Below, one piece after another: positions 54,257 to 54,977 of a stretch of 54,977 nt of DNA. Source of the stretch: Janthinobacterium sp. GTDB lineage: Bacteria > Pseudomonadota > Gammaproteobacteria > Burkholderiales > Burkholderiaceae_D. The stretch lies in assembly GCA_025356595.1 (NCBI GenBank), contig JANXSQ010000233.1, positions 1 to 54,977 of the forward strand, read 5' to 3'. Numbering within the stretch: the stretch's first letter is position 1; the number at the start of each line of letters is the position of its first letter. Position numbers and translations under genes: made by a program. The notes beneath the pieces were generated by a model. That model was not told where the DNA came from and made no database searches. It saw only the letters and a program-made list of their open reading frames with translations.

Positions 54257-54414
54257 CCTGCCGAACATATCCACCGAACCCGCACAAGCGATCAAAGACG
54301 CCGAGCGGGATGCCGATCGCCAGCAAAATACCGGTGAACCGGTGGGTGATCGACGTCATGGCGCCAACCGGCACTTGAATCTGAGTCAGGTTGAAGAATA
54401 CGGCGTTCTCATCC
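54249..54414 (-). pseudogene. remnant resembling succinate dehydrogenase cytochrome b subunit N-terminus
   Basis: The reverse strand reads NAVFFNLTQIQVPVGAMTSITHRFTGILLAIGIPLGVF. It resembles the start of SdhC (the N-x-x-x-I-x-x-P-x-x-A-x-x-S-I-x-H-R-x-T/S-G pattern with the quinone-site Ser and the Arg). It has no start codon of its own, ends after one helix and overlaps the DUF2442 stop. The similarity is short, so the call is tentative. Confidence 0.42.
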
Positions 54415-54849
54415 CTACCCCCGTGGTGATTTTGCGTCCTGGTCGGAAATCGACTCGATCCGTTCGCGCAGCACGGGCAATAGTTCATGTTCAAACCAAA
54501 GGTTGCGCTGGAACCATGGTGTGTTGCGCGCAGAAGGGTGCGGCAACGGAAGATATTCAGGCGCAAACTCGCGCCACGCCTTGACCGTTTCTGTCAATGA
54601 GTGCTTGCGCCGCTTGCCCAGAAAGTGGCGTTGTGCGTGCAGTCCGACCAAGAGCGTCAGTTCAATCTGCGGGAGTTTGCTCAGCAAATGATCGAGCCAC
54701 AAGCTCGCGCATTCCCGGCGTGGGGGCAGGTCGCCTCCCTTGCCTCGTCCCGGGTAGCAATATCCCATTGGGATGATCGCGATGTGCGATGCGTCGTAGA
54801 ATCTGGCTGCGTTGATACCCATCCACGTGCGCAGACGCTTGAGGTGTAC
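54415..54849 (-). pseudogene. uracil-DNA glycosylase-family protein, 5' end removed by IS
   Basis: The retained 145 codons read KRLRTWMGINAARFYDASHIAIIPMGYCYPGRGKGGDLPPRRECASLWLDHLLSKLPQIELTLLVGLHAQRHFLG...EYLPLPHPSARNTPWFQRNLWFE. This is the C-terminal three quarters of the UDG-superfamily proteins of about 190-200 aa, including the late HPS motif. The N-terminal catalytic loop (GQAPG type) is missing. The frame runs into the end of an IS at about 54850, and any ATG/TTG upstream is IS sequence. Probably inactive. Confidence 0.8.
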
Positions 54850-54977
54850 TGTCAATAGCGGACACTCTTGTTTCAAGCCGCTTGCGGTTGTTTGCTGAAT
54901 TTTTCAGCAAACAACGCGGGCGGAACATTGCCAAGGCGCGAGTGGCGCCGCTGGCGGTTATAAAAGCTTTCGATGTA
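54850..54977 (-). mobile_element. IS3-family element, right end (runs off window)
   Basis: The element end is TGTCAATAGCGGACACT at about 54850, continuing past the window edge. It carries the end of a DDE transposase. Target duplication cannot be judged because the other end is not visible. It interrupts the uracil-DNA glycosylase gene. Confidence 0.72.
54873..54977 (-). CDS. IS3-family transposase OrfB C-terminus (partial)
   Basis: The last 34 codons read YIESFYNRQRRHSRLG, then NVPPALFAEKFSKQPQAA and stop. FYN.RRRHS.LG is the hallmark end of IS3-type integrase-core transposases, just after the catalytic Glu region. The start is outside the window. TTTGCTGAA and TTCAGCAAA form a short inverted repeat inside the codons (54891-54911). 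Confidence 0.85.
   Translation of the reverse strand, partial: YIESFYNRQRRHSRLGNVPPALFAEKFSKQPQAA

Noticed and set aside
54889-54912. Hairpin with T-run near the window end
   Set aside because: TTTGCTGAA...TTCAGCAAA lies inside the transposase reading frame, before its stop, so a terminator role is doubtful.

Overview
The window is about 55 kb of high-GC DNA with the gene content of a soil or water betaproteobacterium. An Oxalobacteraceae member (Massilia/Duganella/Janthinobacterium group) is the best guess. This rests on protein style, a C-terminal-Phe trimeric porin, a PhaB-type reductase, and a GGGGACAGACCACG inverted repeat that I associate with this group. No rRNA, tRNA, CRISPR array or phage block was seen.

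Layout. 1-8.4 kb: aminophosphonate uptake and breakdown (phnT and phnS leftward; an FCD-type PhnR, phnA, phnY, an EamA membrane protein and an FAD aminophosphonate oxidase rightward). 8.4-10 kb: porin and a small membrane ORF. 10-14.1 kb: a zinc/metal block with a DUF2946 protein, a TonB receptor, a Fur/Zur regulator, a 52-codon CobW-type GTPase stub and a NiCoT-type permease. The same dyad operator occurs before the receptor operon and, doubled, before the stub. 14.1-17.9 kb: LysR regulator, an MHS transporter interrupted by an amber codon, and an M20 amidohydrolase. 18-22.6 kb: DUF4337, PhaB, a TPR protein and a FecR/DUF6600 tryptophan-rich protein. 22.8-28.1 kb: a nitric oxide reductase operon (small TM protein, a dihaem NorC, NorB, NorQ, NorD). 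28.2-29.6 kb: amino acid permease.

29.8-36.5 kb: a complete alternate (N-type) ATPase operon atpDCQRBEFAG behind a perfect FNR-type box placed at about -41.5. 36.6-38 kb: CcoG. 38.3-41.4 kb: an orphan ABC ATPase and an AraC regulator, separated by a 1.45 kb AT-richer insertion flanked by 176-bp diverged direct repeats and carrying a frameshifted lipoprotein gene. 41.6-48.6 kb: acyl-CoA ligase, a frameshifted lipase, a class A penicillin-binding protein, a GMC oxidoreductase and a TonB-like anchored protein. 48.7-52.9 kb: nitroreductase/EamA/MarR and TetR/SDR modules with visible operators, and a GNAT. 53-55 kb: lower-GC accessory DNA with a MazEF-type pair, a DUF4160/DUF2442 pair, an sdhC-like remnant and a uracil-DNA glycosylase gene cut by an IS3-family element that runs off the window.

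How parts work together. The phn genes form a route from 2-aminoethylphosphonate, or its N-methyl form, through phosphonoacetaldehyde and phosphonoacetate to acetate and phosphate. No PhnW transaminase is visible, so the FAD oxidase may replace it. The nor operon, the FNR-controlled N-ATPase and CcoG (a cbb3 oxidase copper factor) together suggest low-oxygen or denitrifying respiration. All functions are read from sequence and family knowledge; no searches were run.
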